Positions 8,804 to 18,757 of a DNA stretch of 52,764 nt are shown one piece after another. The DNA lies in contig DATMBC010000047.1 of NCBI GenBank assembly GCA_035559435.1, positions 1 to 52,764 on the forward strand, in the 5' to 3' direction. A program made the position numbers and the translations under genes. The notes under the pieces are model-generated. The model searched no databases. It saw only the letters and a program-made list of their open reading frames with translations, and was not told where the DNA came from. This DNA comes from a bacterium (GTDB lineage: Bacteria; Zixibacteria; MSB-5A5; WJJR01). The first letter of the stretch is position 1. Each line of letters starts with the position of its first letter.

Positions 8804-10675
8804 ATGACAAAGTCCACCTCTCAGAGCCAGCCCCCGATGGCAACCGACGACGGCGGGTTCCCCTCGCCGATGCCGGCGGTCATTGCCGGCGTGGTCATCG
8901 GTTGCGCGCTCCTCTTCTGGCAGGCGCGCGTCCTCTGGTTCACGCAGGATGACGCGTACATCACCTACCGCTACGCGCAGAACGCGCTGGCCGGACATGG
9001 GCTGGTCTTCAACATCGGCGAGCGCGTCGAAGGGTACACGAATTTTCTCTGGGTGATCTTGCTGGTGCTGGCCGGAAGCATGGGGTTTTCCTTCGATGCC
9101 GCCGCCAAGCTGCTGGGACTGACCGGCGCGGCGGGGATGATCATTGTCGCGGCGCTCCTGGTCCAGGATTGGACGGCGCGTCTGCGCATTGCGCGGGGCG
9201 ACTGGCTGGCCGCGGGCATCGCGCTCTGGCTGGGCGCCAATGGCGCGCTCGCCTACTGGGCGGTCTCAGGATTGGAGACCGCGTTTTTCGGTCTCCTGGT
9301 GACGCTCGCGATCTATCTCTGGTGGCGGGGATCGCGCCTGTCTGTGATCCCGATCACGCTCGCCATCCTGACCCGTCCCGAGGGCGGCCTGATCTGGCTC
9401 TTCCTGGCGGCAGGGGAGTGGTATGTCGGCCGCGACCGACAGCGGTTGCAGTGGATGTTGCTCACCGTGGGGCTCTCCTTAGTTCCCTTCGCCGGCTTCA
9501 AACTACTCTATTACGGCGACCTGCTGCCCAATCCCTTCCACGCCAAGACCGGCCTTTCCTCCGAATATTTCGCCAGCGGCCTTGTTTACCTCTGGGAATT
9601 CCTCCGCGATTATGGTCTCTGGGGGGTGGCGCTGATTCCGCTTGTGATGGCGCTGGTGGGGGGCGGGCAACGTCTGCGTGTCTTGGCGTTACTTTGGGTT
9701 GGCTTTGCGCTCTATGTCGTCGCTGTCGGCGGCGATGTGCTTCGCCCGAACCGCTTCTTCGTGCCGCTTCTGGCCGTGTTCGCTGTCATCAGCGCGATCG
9801 GGCTCACGCTGTTCATTGCCCGTTGGCGGGCCGCGTGGGCCACCACGGTCGTCGCAGCGCTGCTCCTCGCATGGGGAACGACCGGATGGCTTCTGACGCG
9901 GGCACCGCTTCTCTCCACCCACAAACTGGAGTTGGCGCTCACCGGCAAGATGCGCGAGACCGCGGCGCGTCTGCGCGCCTCCAGTCCGCAAACCTTCACG
10001 GTGGCCGCATCCACCATCGGACGGCTCGGCTACGAGCTGCCGGGATGCCGTGTCATCGACATGCTAGGCCTGACCGATCGTGAGATCGCACGCCACCCGG
10101 AGATCATGCCGGGCATCAGTTCCAGCTGGAAGGAGCGCAACTTCAACGCCGGATATGTGCTGGCGCAGAACCCCGAGTACATTCTGTTTTCCACCGGCTA
10201 CAAGCCGTCGGCGCCGGCCGAACGCGCGCTGCTTTTGCACTCGCGCTTCCGCCGCAATTACTTCGGATTTCTTTTTTTCGCCGACGATGGCGGTTCGTTG
10301 CCGGTCTATCGGCGCAAGCGAATCGATACCGCGCCCGACAGCGTCTGGTCCGATCTCGGTTTTGCCGACGCGGTCAACGCAGCCTTCAATACGCTCGCCA
10401 CACAGGACTTTGACCGCATCGCCGAGGCATTCAGCCGTGCCCACCACAGCGGGCCGGGCGACTACGGGTTGGCGGTCGCCTATGTCGGCAACGCGCTCAA
10501 CGAGAAGGGCGACTTGCCGCGCGCGCTGGCCTACTGCGATTCGGCCATCGCCATCGACTCGTTCACGGTCGATGCCTGGCAGATCAAGGCCGGGATCCTC
10601 GAAAAACGGGACCAGCCTGACTCGGCCGCGGCCATCTACGAAGGCCTCAACCGCATCCTGCGCACCGTCCGCTGA
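8804..10675 (+). CDS. GT-C type membrane glycosyltransferase with TPR tail
   Basis: 623 residues with about ten hydrophobic segments, a TPR-like tail (about 520-620: [35 protein letters not shown]) and, before it, a soluble region. The first periplasmic loop holds [14 protein letters not shown] and [12 protein letters not shown]; the acidic pair after the first membrane helix is the usual metal/lipid-phosphate-sugar site of GT-C enzymes, here of the arabinofuranosyl/mannosyltransferase-like kind. It would use a polyprenyl-phosphate sugar outside the membrane; the acceptor is unknown. ATG 8804 is preferred to an in-frame TTG at 8768. It sits alone between the R-M island and ecfA. Confidence 0.72.
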   Translation: MTKSTSQSQPPMATDDGGFPSPMPAVIAGVVIGCALLFWQARVLWFTQDDAYITYRYAQNALAGHGLVFNIGERVEGYTNFLWVILLVLAGSMGFSFDAAAKLLGLTGAAGMIIVAALLVQDWTARLRIARGDWLAAGIALWLGANGALAYWAVSGLETAFFGLLVTLAIYLWWRGSRLSVIPITLAILTRPEGGLIWLFLAAGEWYVGRDRQRLQWMLLTVGLSLVPFAGFKLLYYGDLLPNPFHAKTGLSSEYFASGLVYLWEFLRDYGLWGVALIPLVMALVGGGQRLRVLALLWVGFALYVVAVGGDVLRPNRFFVPLLAVFAVISAIGLTLFIARWRAAWATTVVAALLLAWGTTGWLLTRAPLLSTHKLELALTGKMRETAARLRASSPQTFTVAASTIGRLGYELPGCRVIDMLGLTDREIARHPEIMPGISSSWKERNFNAGYVLAQNPEYILFSTGYKPSAPAERALLLHSRFRRNYFGFLFFADDGGSLPVYRRKRIDTAPDSVWSDLGFADAVNAAFNTLATQDFDRIAEAFSRAHHSGPGDYGLAVAYVGNALNEKGDLPRALAYCDSAIAIDSFTVDAWQIKAGILEKRDQPDSAAAIYEGLNRILRTVR

Positions 10676-10792
10676 GACCGCGTGGCCATCGCAGCAAGCC
10701 AAACGATCAGCTTAGGATTCAATCGCTGCCGACATCGTTGTCGGGTGCTGCGTCAAAGGTCTCGATCATCCCACAACATCACCGTACAATCT

Positions 10793-10821
10793 CCGCCCGC
10801 GAATCCCTATCATCCGCGCGC
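10793..10821 (+). promoter_or_regulatory. Candidate promoter of ecfA giving a leaderless mRNA
   Basis: TATCAT (10808-10813, 5 of 6 to the -10 consensus) ends eight bases before ATG 10822, and no Shine-Dalgarno sequence precedes the ATG. The element CCGCCCGCGA (10793-10802) upstream also occurs at 8708. No convincing -35 box is seen. Confidence 0.3.
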
Positions 10822-12255
10822 ATGTTGTGGTCCTGCGCCCATGTGTCCGTGCGCTACCGTCAGGAGGATGGCACCGAGGTCCTCGCGCTGGACGATGTCT
10901 CGTTTTCCGTTCGAACCGGCGAGCGGGTCTGCCTCGTCGGCCCCAATGGATCGGGCAAATCGACACTGGCGCTGCTGATGGCCGGCTTGATCAATCCGTC
11001 TGCCGGCGCGGTGAGCGTGGATGGGCATCCGCCGATTCCGCCCACCGGGGCGATTGCGTTTCAGTCTCCCGAGGACAATCTGCTCGGCGCCACGGTCGCC
11101 GAGGAGCTCGCGCTCTCGATTGAGCACCGGATGCAGGCCGTCAATCCGGACGCCAGCGTCGATGACTGGCTCGAACGATTTGGGCTCACTCAACTGGCCA
11201 AGACCGAGGTCGGGCGCCTGTCGGGAGGGGAAAAGCAGATCGTCGCGCTGGCCTGCGCGCTGGCTTCCGGCAAATCCATGGTCGTCATGGATGAACCCAC
11301 CTCCCATCTCGACCCGCCCGGCAGACGGCGTCTCTGGGAGTTCCTCGCCGCGTTGCCGTCGGCCGGCGATGACACGCCGGCGATCGTCTTCGTGACGCAG
11401 TACCGTGACGATGTCGTCCGCTTCGACCGTGTCATCGCGCTTGACCGTGGACGCATCATCCATGACGGGCCCTCCATCGACTGGCCGATTTCGCATCCGT
11501 CCGTTGTGTCCTCGCCGCCGGCGCCCCCTGAATCCGGTCCGGTCCTGTTGTCCGTGCGCGGACTGGGCCAGAAGTCCCATCCCGGATGGCCGCTCCCGCC
11601 GCACCCAGTCCGCGATGTCTCGCTGGAGATTCGCGCCGGCGAAGCGATCGGCCTCTGCGGTCCGATTGGCGCCGGCAAGACCACGCTCGCGCTCCTGCTC
11701 GCCGGACTTCTCGACCGGTTCGAGGGCGCACGGACATGCGTCGGCGGACAGCCGGTCATGTTGATCCAGTTTCCCGAACGCCAGCTCTTCTGCCGCACCT
11801 GCGCCGATGAAATCGCCGTCGGGTTGCGCCACCAAGGGCTCGGCGAACAGGAGATCGCGAACCGTGTGCGGGATTATCTCACACTGGTCGGCCTGCCGCC
11901 GGACCAGTTCGCCCGCCGCGACCCGTTTTCGCTTTCCGGCGGCCAGAAACGCCGCCTGATCATAGCCGCTGCCGCCGCGCTGACTGCCCCGCTTTATATC
12001 CTCGATGAACCGCAGGCCGCACTCGACGAATCGGGAATCTCGATGCTGCGCACCCTGACGGAGCATTGGCGCACACGAGGCGCTTCCTATCTGCTCATCT
12101 CGCACGACCTCGTGTTTCTGCGTCGGTTGACTCACCGCTTAATGATCATAAGCGGGGGTGAACTTGTCTTCGATGGAGATTGGGACCGCGTGGAAGCGAG
12201 CCCTAAGCCGCTGTTGGACATCGGCTTTCCGCTCCCGGAAAAGACGTGGATTTGA
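10822..12255 (+). CDS. ecfA: ECF transporter ATPase, two ABC domains in one chain
   Basis: 477 residues with two complete ABC modules, equivalent to EcfA plus EcfA' (CbiO-like), which drive vitamin or metal uptake with EcfT and a substrate-binding S protein. Domain 1: Walker A GPNGSGKST, Q-loop FQSPEDNLLGATVAEE (the ECF-type QxPxxQ-like loop), signature LSGGEKQIV, Walker B VVMDEPTSHLD. Domain 2: GPIGAGKTT, IQFPERQLF, LSGGQKRRL, LYILDEPQAALD. The start ATG 10822 is chosen as the first in-frame Met before the domain; it has no ribosome site but a -10-like TATCAT upstream. The partner EcfT is encoded 24 kb away at 36777; no S component is seen, so the substrate is open. Confidence 0.85.
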   Translation: MLWSCAHVSVRYRQEDGTEVLALDDVSFSVRTGERVCLVGPNGSGKSTLALLMAGLINPSAGAVSVDGHPPIPPTGAIAFQSPEDNLLGATVAEELALSIEHRMQAVNPDASVDDWLERFGLTQLAKTEVGRLSGGEKQIVALACALASGKSMVVMDEPTSHLDPPGRRRLWEFLAALPSAGDDTPAIVFVTQYRDDVVRFDRVIALDRGRIIHDGPSIDWPISHPSVVSSPPAPPESGPVLLSVRGLGQKSHPGWPLPPHPVRDVSLEIRAGEAIGLCGPIGAGKTTLALLLAGLLDRFEGARTCVGGQPVMLIQFPERQLFCRTCADEIAVGLRHQGLGEQEIANRVRDYLTLVGLPPDQFARRDPFSLSGGQKRRLIIAAAAALTAPLYILDEPQAALDESGISMLRTLTEHWRTRGASYLLISHDLVFLRRLTHRLMIISGGELVFDGDWDRVEASPKPLLDIGFPLPEKTWI

Positions 12256-12289
12256 GCTGCCCACGGGTGTTTATTGCCCCCGCCTTTAA

Positions 12290-13009
<720 letters not shown>

Positions 13010-13014
13010 GGCCT

Positions 13015-14037
13015 ATGGACCAGTCGCTGACCATGACCGACGCGCAGAAGCGCCCGGGCGGCGCCCCCCCGGAGGCCGCCGCTCCGGAAGGACGGCTGCG
13101 CATCAAGCACCTGCTCGGACTCGAGGGCGTCTGCCGCGAGGATCTGGAACTGATCTTCACCACCGCCCGCTCGTTCAAAGACATCCTCGACCGTCCGATC
13201 AAGAAAGTCCCGCCCCTGCGCGGCCAGACCGTCGTCAATCTCTTCTATGAGCCGTCGACCCGTACCCGCATCTCGTTTGAGCTGGCGGAAAAGCGGCTCT
13301 CCGCCGATGTGGTCAATTTCACCGCGTCGGCTTCGTCGGTGACCAAGGGCGAATCGCTGCGCGACACGGTGAAAAACATACTGGCGATGAAAACCGATGT
13401 GGTGGTCATCCGCCATCCCTGCCCCGGAGCGCCCCATTTTCTGACTCGCGCCACCGATGCCATCATCCTCAACGCCGGCGATGGCGCCCATGAACACCCG
13501 ACCCAGGGACTGTTGGATATCTACACCATGTGGGAACGCTGGGGCGAGGTGAAAGGCAAGCGCGTTCTGATCGTCGGCGACATCCTGCACTCACGCGTGG
13601 CGCGCTCCAACATCTGGGGACTTCTGACCATGGGGGCCACCGTGGCGGTCGTCGGACCGGCCACGCTTATGCCCTCCTTCGTCAATGACCTGGGCATTGA
13701 AGTCTTCACCGATATGGACAAGGCGCTGGCGCCCGGCTGCGATGCGATCAACTGCCTGCGCATCCAGCGCGAGCGTCAGAGTTCCGATTTTCTGCCCTCC
13801 ATGCGCGAATACTCGCGTCTCTACGGGGTTGATGCCCGCCGCGCCGCCAGTTTGCGGCCCGGCGGCCTGATCATGCACCCCGGTCCGATGAACCGCGGGG
13901 TGGAGATCACCTCCGACGTCGCCGACGGCTCCCACTCCGTCATTCTCGACCAGGTCACCAATGGACTGGCCGTGCGCATGGCCGCCCTCTATCTGCTCTG
14001 CGGCGGCACGGCTCCGGCCAGAGAGGAGGGAGCATGA
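13015..14037 (+). CDS. pyrB: Aspartate carbamoyltransferase catalytic subunit
   Basis: Condenses carbamoyl phosphate with aspartate, the committed step of UMP synthesis. The carbamoyl-phosphate motif FYEPSTRTRISFELA and the C-terminal HPGPMNRGVEI are intact; GDGAHEHPTQGLLD supplies the substrate-binding region. The start is ATG 13015 with TGAGG just upstream; a GTG at 13006 overlapping the pyrR stop is an alternative. An N-terminal Pro/Ala-rich extension of about 24 residues precedes the fold. The gene overlaps pyrC by ATGA. No pyrI regulatory gene is present, so it is probably the B-type enzyme that works with dihydroorotase. Confidence 0.96.
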   Translation: MDQSLTMTDAQKRPGGAPPEAAAPEGRLRIKHLLGLEGVCREDLELIFTTARSFKDILDRPIKKVPPLRGQTVVNLFYEPSTRTRISFELAEKRLSADVVNFTASASSVTKGESLRDTVKNILAMKTDVVVIRHPCPGAPHFLTRATDAIILNAGDGAHEHPTQGLLDIYTMWERWGEVKGKRVLIVGDILHSRVARSNIWGLLTMGATVAVVGPATLMPSFVNDLGIEVFTDMDKALAPGCDAINCLRIQRERQSSDFLPSMREYSRLYGVDARRAASLRPGGLIMHPGPMNRGVEITSDVADGSHSVILDQVTNGLAVRMAALYLLCGGTAPAREEGA

Positions 14038-15401
14038 TTGCCCGTGAGGCCTATCGCAGCGTCGGACTGATCCGAAGCGGACGCGTCATCGATCCCGCCT
14101 CCGGCTTTGATGGCGTGGCCGATGTTCACATCGACGAGCGCGGGCGCGTTCTGCGCGTCGAAAAACCCTCCGGCGCGCGTCCGGCCGACGCCGGGCCGCA
14201 TGCGGTAATCGACGCCGCCGGCAAGATTGTCGCCCCCGGCTTCATCGACCTCCATGTCCATCTGCGCGAGCCGGGACGCGAGGACGAAGAGACCGTGGCC
14301 ACCGGCTCGGCCGCCGGCGTCAAGGGCGGCTTCACCACTGTCTGCTGCATGCCCAATACCGAGCCGGCGATCGCCGACCAGGAAACGGTCCGTTTCGTGC
14401 TCGACCGCGCCCAGGCGGCGCCGGGACGGGTCCATCCGATCGGCGCAATCACCCGCGACCGCGAAGGCAAATCGCTGGCGCAGATCTCCGATATGATCGA
14501 GGCCGGCGCGGTCGCTTTCTCCGACGATGGCGCGCCGGTGGCCTCGGCCGGGCTTTTGCGCCGCGCCATGCAGTATGCGCAAATGTTCAACGTGCCGATC
14601 GTCGAACATTGCGAAGTGCCGGAACTGTCGGGGCAGGGCGTGATGCACGAGGGTGTCATCTCCAGCAAACTTGGCTTGAAAGGCATCCCCGCCGCCTCCG
14701 AAGAGATCTGCCTGGCGCGCGACATCGCCCTGGCCCGTGAGACCGGATGCCACCTGCACGCCGCCCACCTGTCAACCAAGGGATCGGTGGAGATTGTGCG
14801 TCGGGCGAAATCCGAAGGCATCCGCGTCACCGCCGAGGTCACGCCGCACCATCTCATTCTCACCGACGATATCATCGCGCGCGACTTCGATCCGCTGTTC
14901 AAGGTCAATCCGCCGCTGCGCACGGCGGCCGACGTCGAGGCCCTGCGCGAGGGATTGCGCGATGGCACCATCGACTGCATCGCCACCGATCATGCCCCGC
15001 ACGCCTGGCAGGAGAAGGACGGCGAATTTGATCTGGCGCCTTTCGGCATGGTGGGGCTGGAGACCGCTCTCGGTGTCTGCATCAGGGCGCTGATTGAATC
15101 CCGCGTGCTCGACTGGCCGCTTCTGATCGCCTGCCTCACGCAACGTCCCGCGGCGGCCTTCCATCTCGACGCCGGGACGATCAAACCCGGCGCGCCGGCG
15201 GATCTGGTGGTCATCGATCCCGACGCCAAATGGACCGTGACCGCCGACAACCTGATCTCGAAATCCAAGAACTCGCCCTTCCTGGGCTGGGAACTAAACG
15301 GTGTGGTCACCGCCGCCGTGGTCGATGGCCGTCTGGTGCATCACGCCAACGGGGGCCATTCCGCGGCCGCCTCCGCATCATCCGCGCGCCCACGCCGCTG
15401 A
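14034..15401 (+). CDS. pyrC: Dihydroorotase
   Basis: Zinc amidohydrolase closing the dihydroorotate ring. The 455 residues match the type I (pyrC/allantoinase-like) class. Metal ligands are seen in DLHVHLREPG and, near the C-terminus, in the DHAPH box; MPNTEPAI, VEHCEVPELS and HLHAAHLST lie between in the usual order. Translation is coupled to pyrB (ATGA). Type I dihydroorotases often associate with the pyrB product, which fits the gene pair. The last 20 residues are a low-complexity Ala/Ser/Arg tail. The DegT aminotransferase begins 23 bases later, so the glycan genes may be read from the pyr transcript. Confidence 0.95.
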   Translation: MIAREAYRSVGLIRSGRVIDPASGFDGVADVHIDERGRVLRVEKPSGARPADAGPHAVIDAAGKIVAPGFIDLHVHLREPGREDEETVATGSAAGVKGGFTTVCCMPNTEPAIADQETVRFVLDRAQAAPGRVHPIGAITRDREGKSLAQISDMIEAGAVAFSDDGAPVASAGLLRRAMQYAQMFNVPIVEHCEVPELSGQGVMHEGVISSKLGLKGIPAASEEICLARDIALARETGCHLHAAHLSTKGSVEIVRRAKSEGIRVTAEVTPHHLILTDDIIARDFDPLFKVNPPLRTAADVEALREGLRDGTIDCIATDHAPHAWQEKDGEFDLAPFGMVGLETALGVCIRALIESRVLDWPLLIACLTQRPAAAFHLDAGTIKPGAPADLVVIDPDAKWTVTADNLISKSKNSPFLGWELNGVVTAAVVDGRLVHHANGGHSAAASASSARPRR

Positions 15402-15424
15402 GCGCAGACATCGGGGCTTTAGCC

Positions 15425-16522
15425 ATGCGTGTACCGTTTCTCGACCTGAAAGCGCAGTACGCCGCCATCAAAGACGAAGTCAACACCGCCATCGCCGGCG
15501 TCCTGGAAGATTGTGCGTTCGTTCTGGGCAAACGCGTGGCGGACTTCGAAGGCGATTTCGCCCGGTATTGCCAGGCCAAACACTGCATCGCCGTCGACAC
15601 CGGCACTTCGGCTCTGCATCTGGCGCTCCTGGCCGCCGGCGTCAAGCCCGGCGACGAGGTCATCACCGCCGCCAACACCTTTATCGCCACCTGCGCCGCC
15701 ATTTCCTACACCGGCGCTACCCCGGTGCTCGTCGATGTCGATCCGCAGACCTACACGTTGGACCCCGACGCGCTGCGCAAGGCGATCACGAAGAAGACGA
15801 AGGTCATCCTGCCGGTGCATCTTTACGGCCGTCCCGCCGCGATGGACGCCATCAATGCCATCGCCCAGGAAAAGGGGATCTTGGTCATCGAGGATGCCTG
15901 CCAGGCGCACGGCGCCCGGTACAAGGGCCGGCGCGCCGGGTCGCTGGGCCATGCCGCCTGCTTCTCGTTCTATCCGGGCAAGAACCTCGGCGCCTATGGC
16001 GAAGGCGGAGCGATCGTCACCGACGACGACGACTGGGCCCACACCATCCGCATGCTGCGCGATCATGGCTCCCTGCAGAAGTACCATCACGACATGCTGG
16101 GGTATAATTACCGGATGGAAGGCATTCAGGGAGCGGTCCTGGGCGTGAAGCTGCGCCATCTCGACGAGTGGAACGCGAAACGGCGGAAAAACGCCGATCT
16201 CTATCGCCAGAAGCTGGCCGGGGCCAACCTGGTTCTGCCGCCGGCCGATGATGACGCCCAGTCGGTCTACCATCTCTTCGTCGTCCAGGTCGATGACCGC
16301 GCCCGTTTCCAGGATGATCTGAAGGCCGAAGAGATTGACACGCTCATCCACTACCCGATCCCGGTGCACCGGCAGAAGGCCTATCCGCAGATGGCCGCCC
16401 TCAGTTTCCCCGTGACAGATCGCCTCGCGGGACGCATCGTATCCCTGCCGATGTTCGCGGAACTGACCGAGGCGCAGATCGATCACGTCGCCGCGGTGGC
16501 GCGTCACTCGGTCGATCTTTAG
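15425..16522 (+). CDS. DegT/DnrJ/EryC1 family sugar aminotransferase
   Basis: PLP enzyme that aminates a nucleotide-activated keto-sugar for surface glycans. The 365 residues begin VPFLDLKAQYAAIKDE, with TGTSALHLAL, VEDACQAHGARYKGR-like core (IEDACQAHGA) and the PLP lysine in FYPGKNLGAYGEGG, followed by NYRMEGIQGAVL. All are signature segments. The ATG 15425 is chosen because the upstream in-frame stretch is non-homologous pyrC shadow. Its neighbours are a GT-C enzyme and four other glycosyltransferases, so it probably makes the amino sugar they use. The exact sugar cannot be read. Confidence 0.93.
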   Translation: MRVPFLDLKAQYAAIKDEVNTAIAGVLEDCAFVLGKRVADFEGDFARYCQAKHCIAVDTGTSALHLALLAAGVKPGDEVITAANTFIATCAAISYTGATPVLVDVDPQTYTLDPDALRKAITKKTKVILPVHLYGRPAAMDAINAIAQEKGILVIEDACQAHGARYKGRRAGSLGHAACFSFYPGKNLGAYGEGGAIVTDDDDWAHTIRMLRDHGSLQKYHHDMLGYNYRMEGIQGAVLGVKLRHLDEWNAKRRKNADLYRQKLAGANLVLPPADDDAQSVYHLFVVQVDDRARFQDDLKAEEIDTLIHYPIPVHRQKAYPQMAALSFPVTDRLAGRIVSLPMFAELTEAQIDHVAAVARHSVDL

Positions 16523-16543
16523 AACCCGGAATCCCTTCGACTC

Positions 16544-18757
16544 ATGGCCAAGCCGCAACGCGCCGCCTCCCCGTCCGCGCCGACGAGACCGTCGGCCGCG
16601 GGCGTATGGAGGGGGTGGACGCACTGGCTGGAACGCCGCCCTGTCCGGATCGCCGCCATCGGCCTGGTGGCGCTGCTGGCGATCGTTTGCCGCTTCGTCG
16701 ATTTGGGCGCCGATCCGCCGATCGATGTCTCGTGGAGTCAGGATCTGCTGACCGATCCGCCGCAGTACACGTCCTACGCGCGCACCGCCGTCGCCCACGG
16801 GAACTGGAATCCCTTGAACGATGATCGGCTGATCTTCTTCCGCAAGAATATCACCGGCGCGTTCGCGTATGTCATCTTCCTGCTCTTCGGTCCGAGCGTG
16901 ACCACCGCCAATCTGACGGCGGCGCTGATCAACCTGGTGGGGATCGGTTTTCTGGCCTGGGGTGTCGCGCGCGCCTTCGGATTCATTGCCGCTCTCACCG
17001 CCGGCTGGGCGCTGGCGGTGAACTACCTGTTTGTGGCTTATGGACGTCAGCCATTCCTCGAAGTCGCCTCCAACGCCTCGCTGGCCGTCGCCTTCTGGGC
17101 GATCGTCTCCAGTCCGCGGCGCTGGTGGTTGGTGCTCGTGGGCGGCTTCGTGGCCGGCATGGGGACCTTCTTCGGCAAAGTGACCGCGCTGCATGCCGCG
17201 CCGGTCTTCGTTTTGGCCACGCTCATGCAGGCCCTGGATGAGGACGCCGCTCTGCGCGGAGTCCGTCGCTGGCGACGTCCCCTCGGTTACCTCGCCGGTT
17301 TCGGATTCGTCGCGTTGTTGTGGTATGTCTTTGCCTACAGCGCCGCCTCGGAGGAGGTACGCGCCTACCTGGCGGAGCAATCGCGCACCCTCTATGGCGC
17401 GCCGGTGGGGTTGCAGTCACTGTCCGGTTTCATTCGCCAGTTCTTCTCGTTGGGCATCGACACGCGGATTCTGACCTGGTCGCCGGTGGCGGCCATCGCG
17501 GGCTTGCTCGGCCTGGCCGGTCTGATCCTCTGGAGCGTGCGCAACCGCGCCCACCTGCCCTGGTGGCGGCAACTGTCTCCCGCGGTGTTATTGACCGCCG
17601 GCTGGTTCCTCTGCGCCTACACCGCCTTTTCGCCGTTCAACTATCGCCCGGTGCGCTACCAGATTGTCTTGTGGTTGCCGCTGGCGGCGGCCGCCGGATG
17701 GCTTGTCCAGTGGCTGGTGGCCACACGTCGCGAGAACGCCCGCGGCGATGCGCGGCCTGCGGCCTGGTGGGCGTTGCCGATTCTGTTCGCGGCGCTGGCG
17801 ATCGGTCTGCAGCATTTCGTCTTCAGGCCGCTTCTGGACACGACCGGGCGCGGGTTGTCGACTTCAAGTCATACCGGATCGATCATCGTCGGCCTGCTGG
17901 CTTCGGTCGCACTGATCTGGCTGGCGTCCCGTCCCTCCCGCTCGCAATCCGGGAATACGCGGTTGCGGCCCGTTGCCGAAGTTGCGGTTGCGCTCCTCCT
18001 GCTCGGAATGCTGGTGGATCAGGGGCGGCACTTCGTCCGCTGGTGGGGCATTTCGACCCACACGATCGCCAACGCCAATGAGGATCTGCCCAAAGTGCTC
18101 GGTCCCGATGCGGTGGTGACCGGCGAGTGGTCGCCAATGATCACACAGACCGCCGCATCCCCCGTCGGGTTGATCCACTTCTTCTCGCTGCAGGAGCCCC
18201 GCGACTTCTTTGCCGCCAAGCCGATCACGCATGTCATCGTCGAGGACAAGCCGGACGGCGCCTTCTTCAAGGATTTTCCGCAGATTGCCGCCAAGGCCAG
18301 CAAGGTGACCGTGTACACGATCCGCAATCTGCGCATCGGAGTCTGGCGCGTCGCCGAGCACGGCGGCAACCCGCAGGCGGCCGCCTACCGGCCGACCTTC
18401 ATGGAGCGGCTGCGGATGGAGCCCGGACGACGCCCCCTCGACTCCCTATTGAGCGATCTCACACGGCGGGTCGCCGATTCCGCCGACCATTATTCCGGTT
18501 GGGCATTTGCCGCGGACCTGTTCCGCCGCGCCGACCGCAAGGATGAGGCCATGAATGCCTATCTCAAAGCCCTCGAGTATGCCCCCGACGACTTCGCGCT
18601 TCTGGGGCAGGCGGGCGATCTGTCCTGGGAACTGTACCGCACCGTCGGCGGCCCCGTCGAACGCGACCGCGCGGTGGCCTTCTGGCAGCGCGCCATGCGG
18701 GTCTCCCCGAACAATCCGGCGATCATCGACCGGCTCCGTCAGGCGGGCCGCTCATGA
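16544..18757 (+). CDS. GT-C/PMT-like membrane glycosyltransferase with TPR tail
   Basis: 737 residues. About twelve hydrophobic segments lie between residues 30 and 500; the first periplasmic loop has DLGADPPIDVSWSQDLLTDPP, with acidic residues in the place expected for dolichyl-phosphate-mannose-like donors (ArnT/PMT clan). A soluble region follows, and the last 90 residues are TPR-like (RADRKDEAMNAYLKALEYAP, RAVAFWQRAM). The gene is 21 bases after the DegT aminotransferase and overlaps the next glycosyltransferase by ATGA. It may transfer a sugar or export-linked glycan in the periplasm. The clan assignment comes from topology and loop chemistry, not from a firm motif, so the enzyme activity is inferred. 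Confidence 0.7.
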   Translation: MAKPQRAASPSAPTRPSAAGVWRGWTHWLERRPVRIAAIGLVALLAIVCRFVDLGADPPIDVSWSQDLLTDPPQYTSYARTAVAHGNWNPLNDDRLIFFRKNITGAFAYVIFLLFGPSVTTANLTAALINLVGIGFLAWGVARAFGFIAALTAGWALAVNYLFVAYGRQPFLEVASNASLAVAFWAIVSSPRRWWLVLVGGFVAGMGTFFGKVTALHAAPVFVLATLMQALDEDAALRGVRRWRRPLGYLAGFGFVALLWYVFAYSAASEEVRAYLAEQSRTLYGAPVGLQSLSGFIRQFFSLGIDTRILTWSPVAAIAGLLGLAGLILWSVRNRAHLPWWRQLSPAVLLTAGWFLCAYTAFSPFNYRPVRYQIVLWLPLAAAAGWLVQWLVATRRENARGDARPAAWWALPILFAALAIGLQHFVFRPLLDTTGRGLSTSSHTGSIIVGLLASVALIWLASRPSRSQSGNTRLRPVAEVAVALLLLGMLVDQGRHFVRWWGISTHTIANANEDLPKVLGPDAVVTGEWSPMITQTAASPVGLIHFFSLQEPRDFFAAKPITHVIVEDKPDGAFFKDFPQIAAKASKVTVYTIRNLRIGVWRVAEHGGNPQAAAYRPTFMERLRMEPGRRPLDSLLSDLTRRVADSADHYSGWAFAADLFRRADRKDEAMNAYLKALEYAPDDFALLGQAGDLSWELYRTVGGPVERDRAVAFWQRAMRVSPNNPAIIDRLRQAGRS

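Noticed and set aside
15419-17380. Long minus-strand open frame of about 650 codons over the DegT and GT-C genes
   Set aside because: It mirrors two clearly homologous plus-strand genes. In GC-rich DNA the complementary frames stay open; the protein has no recognisable motif.
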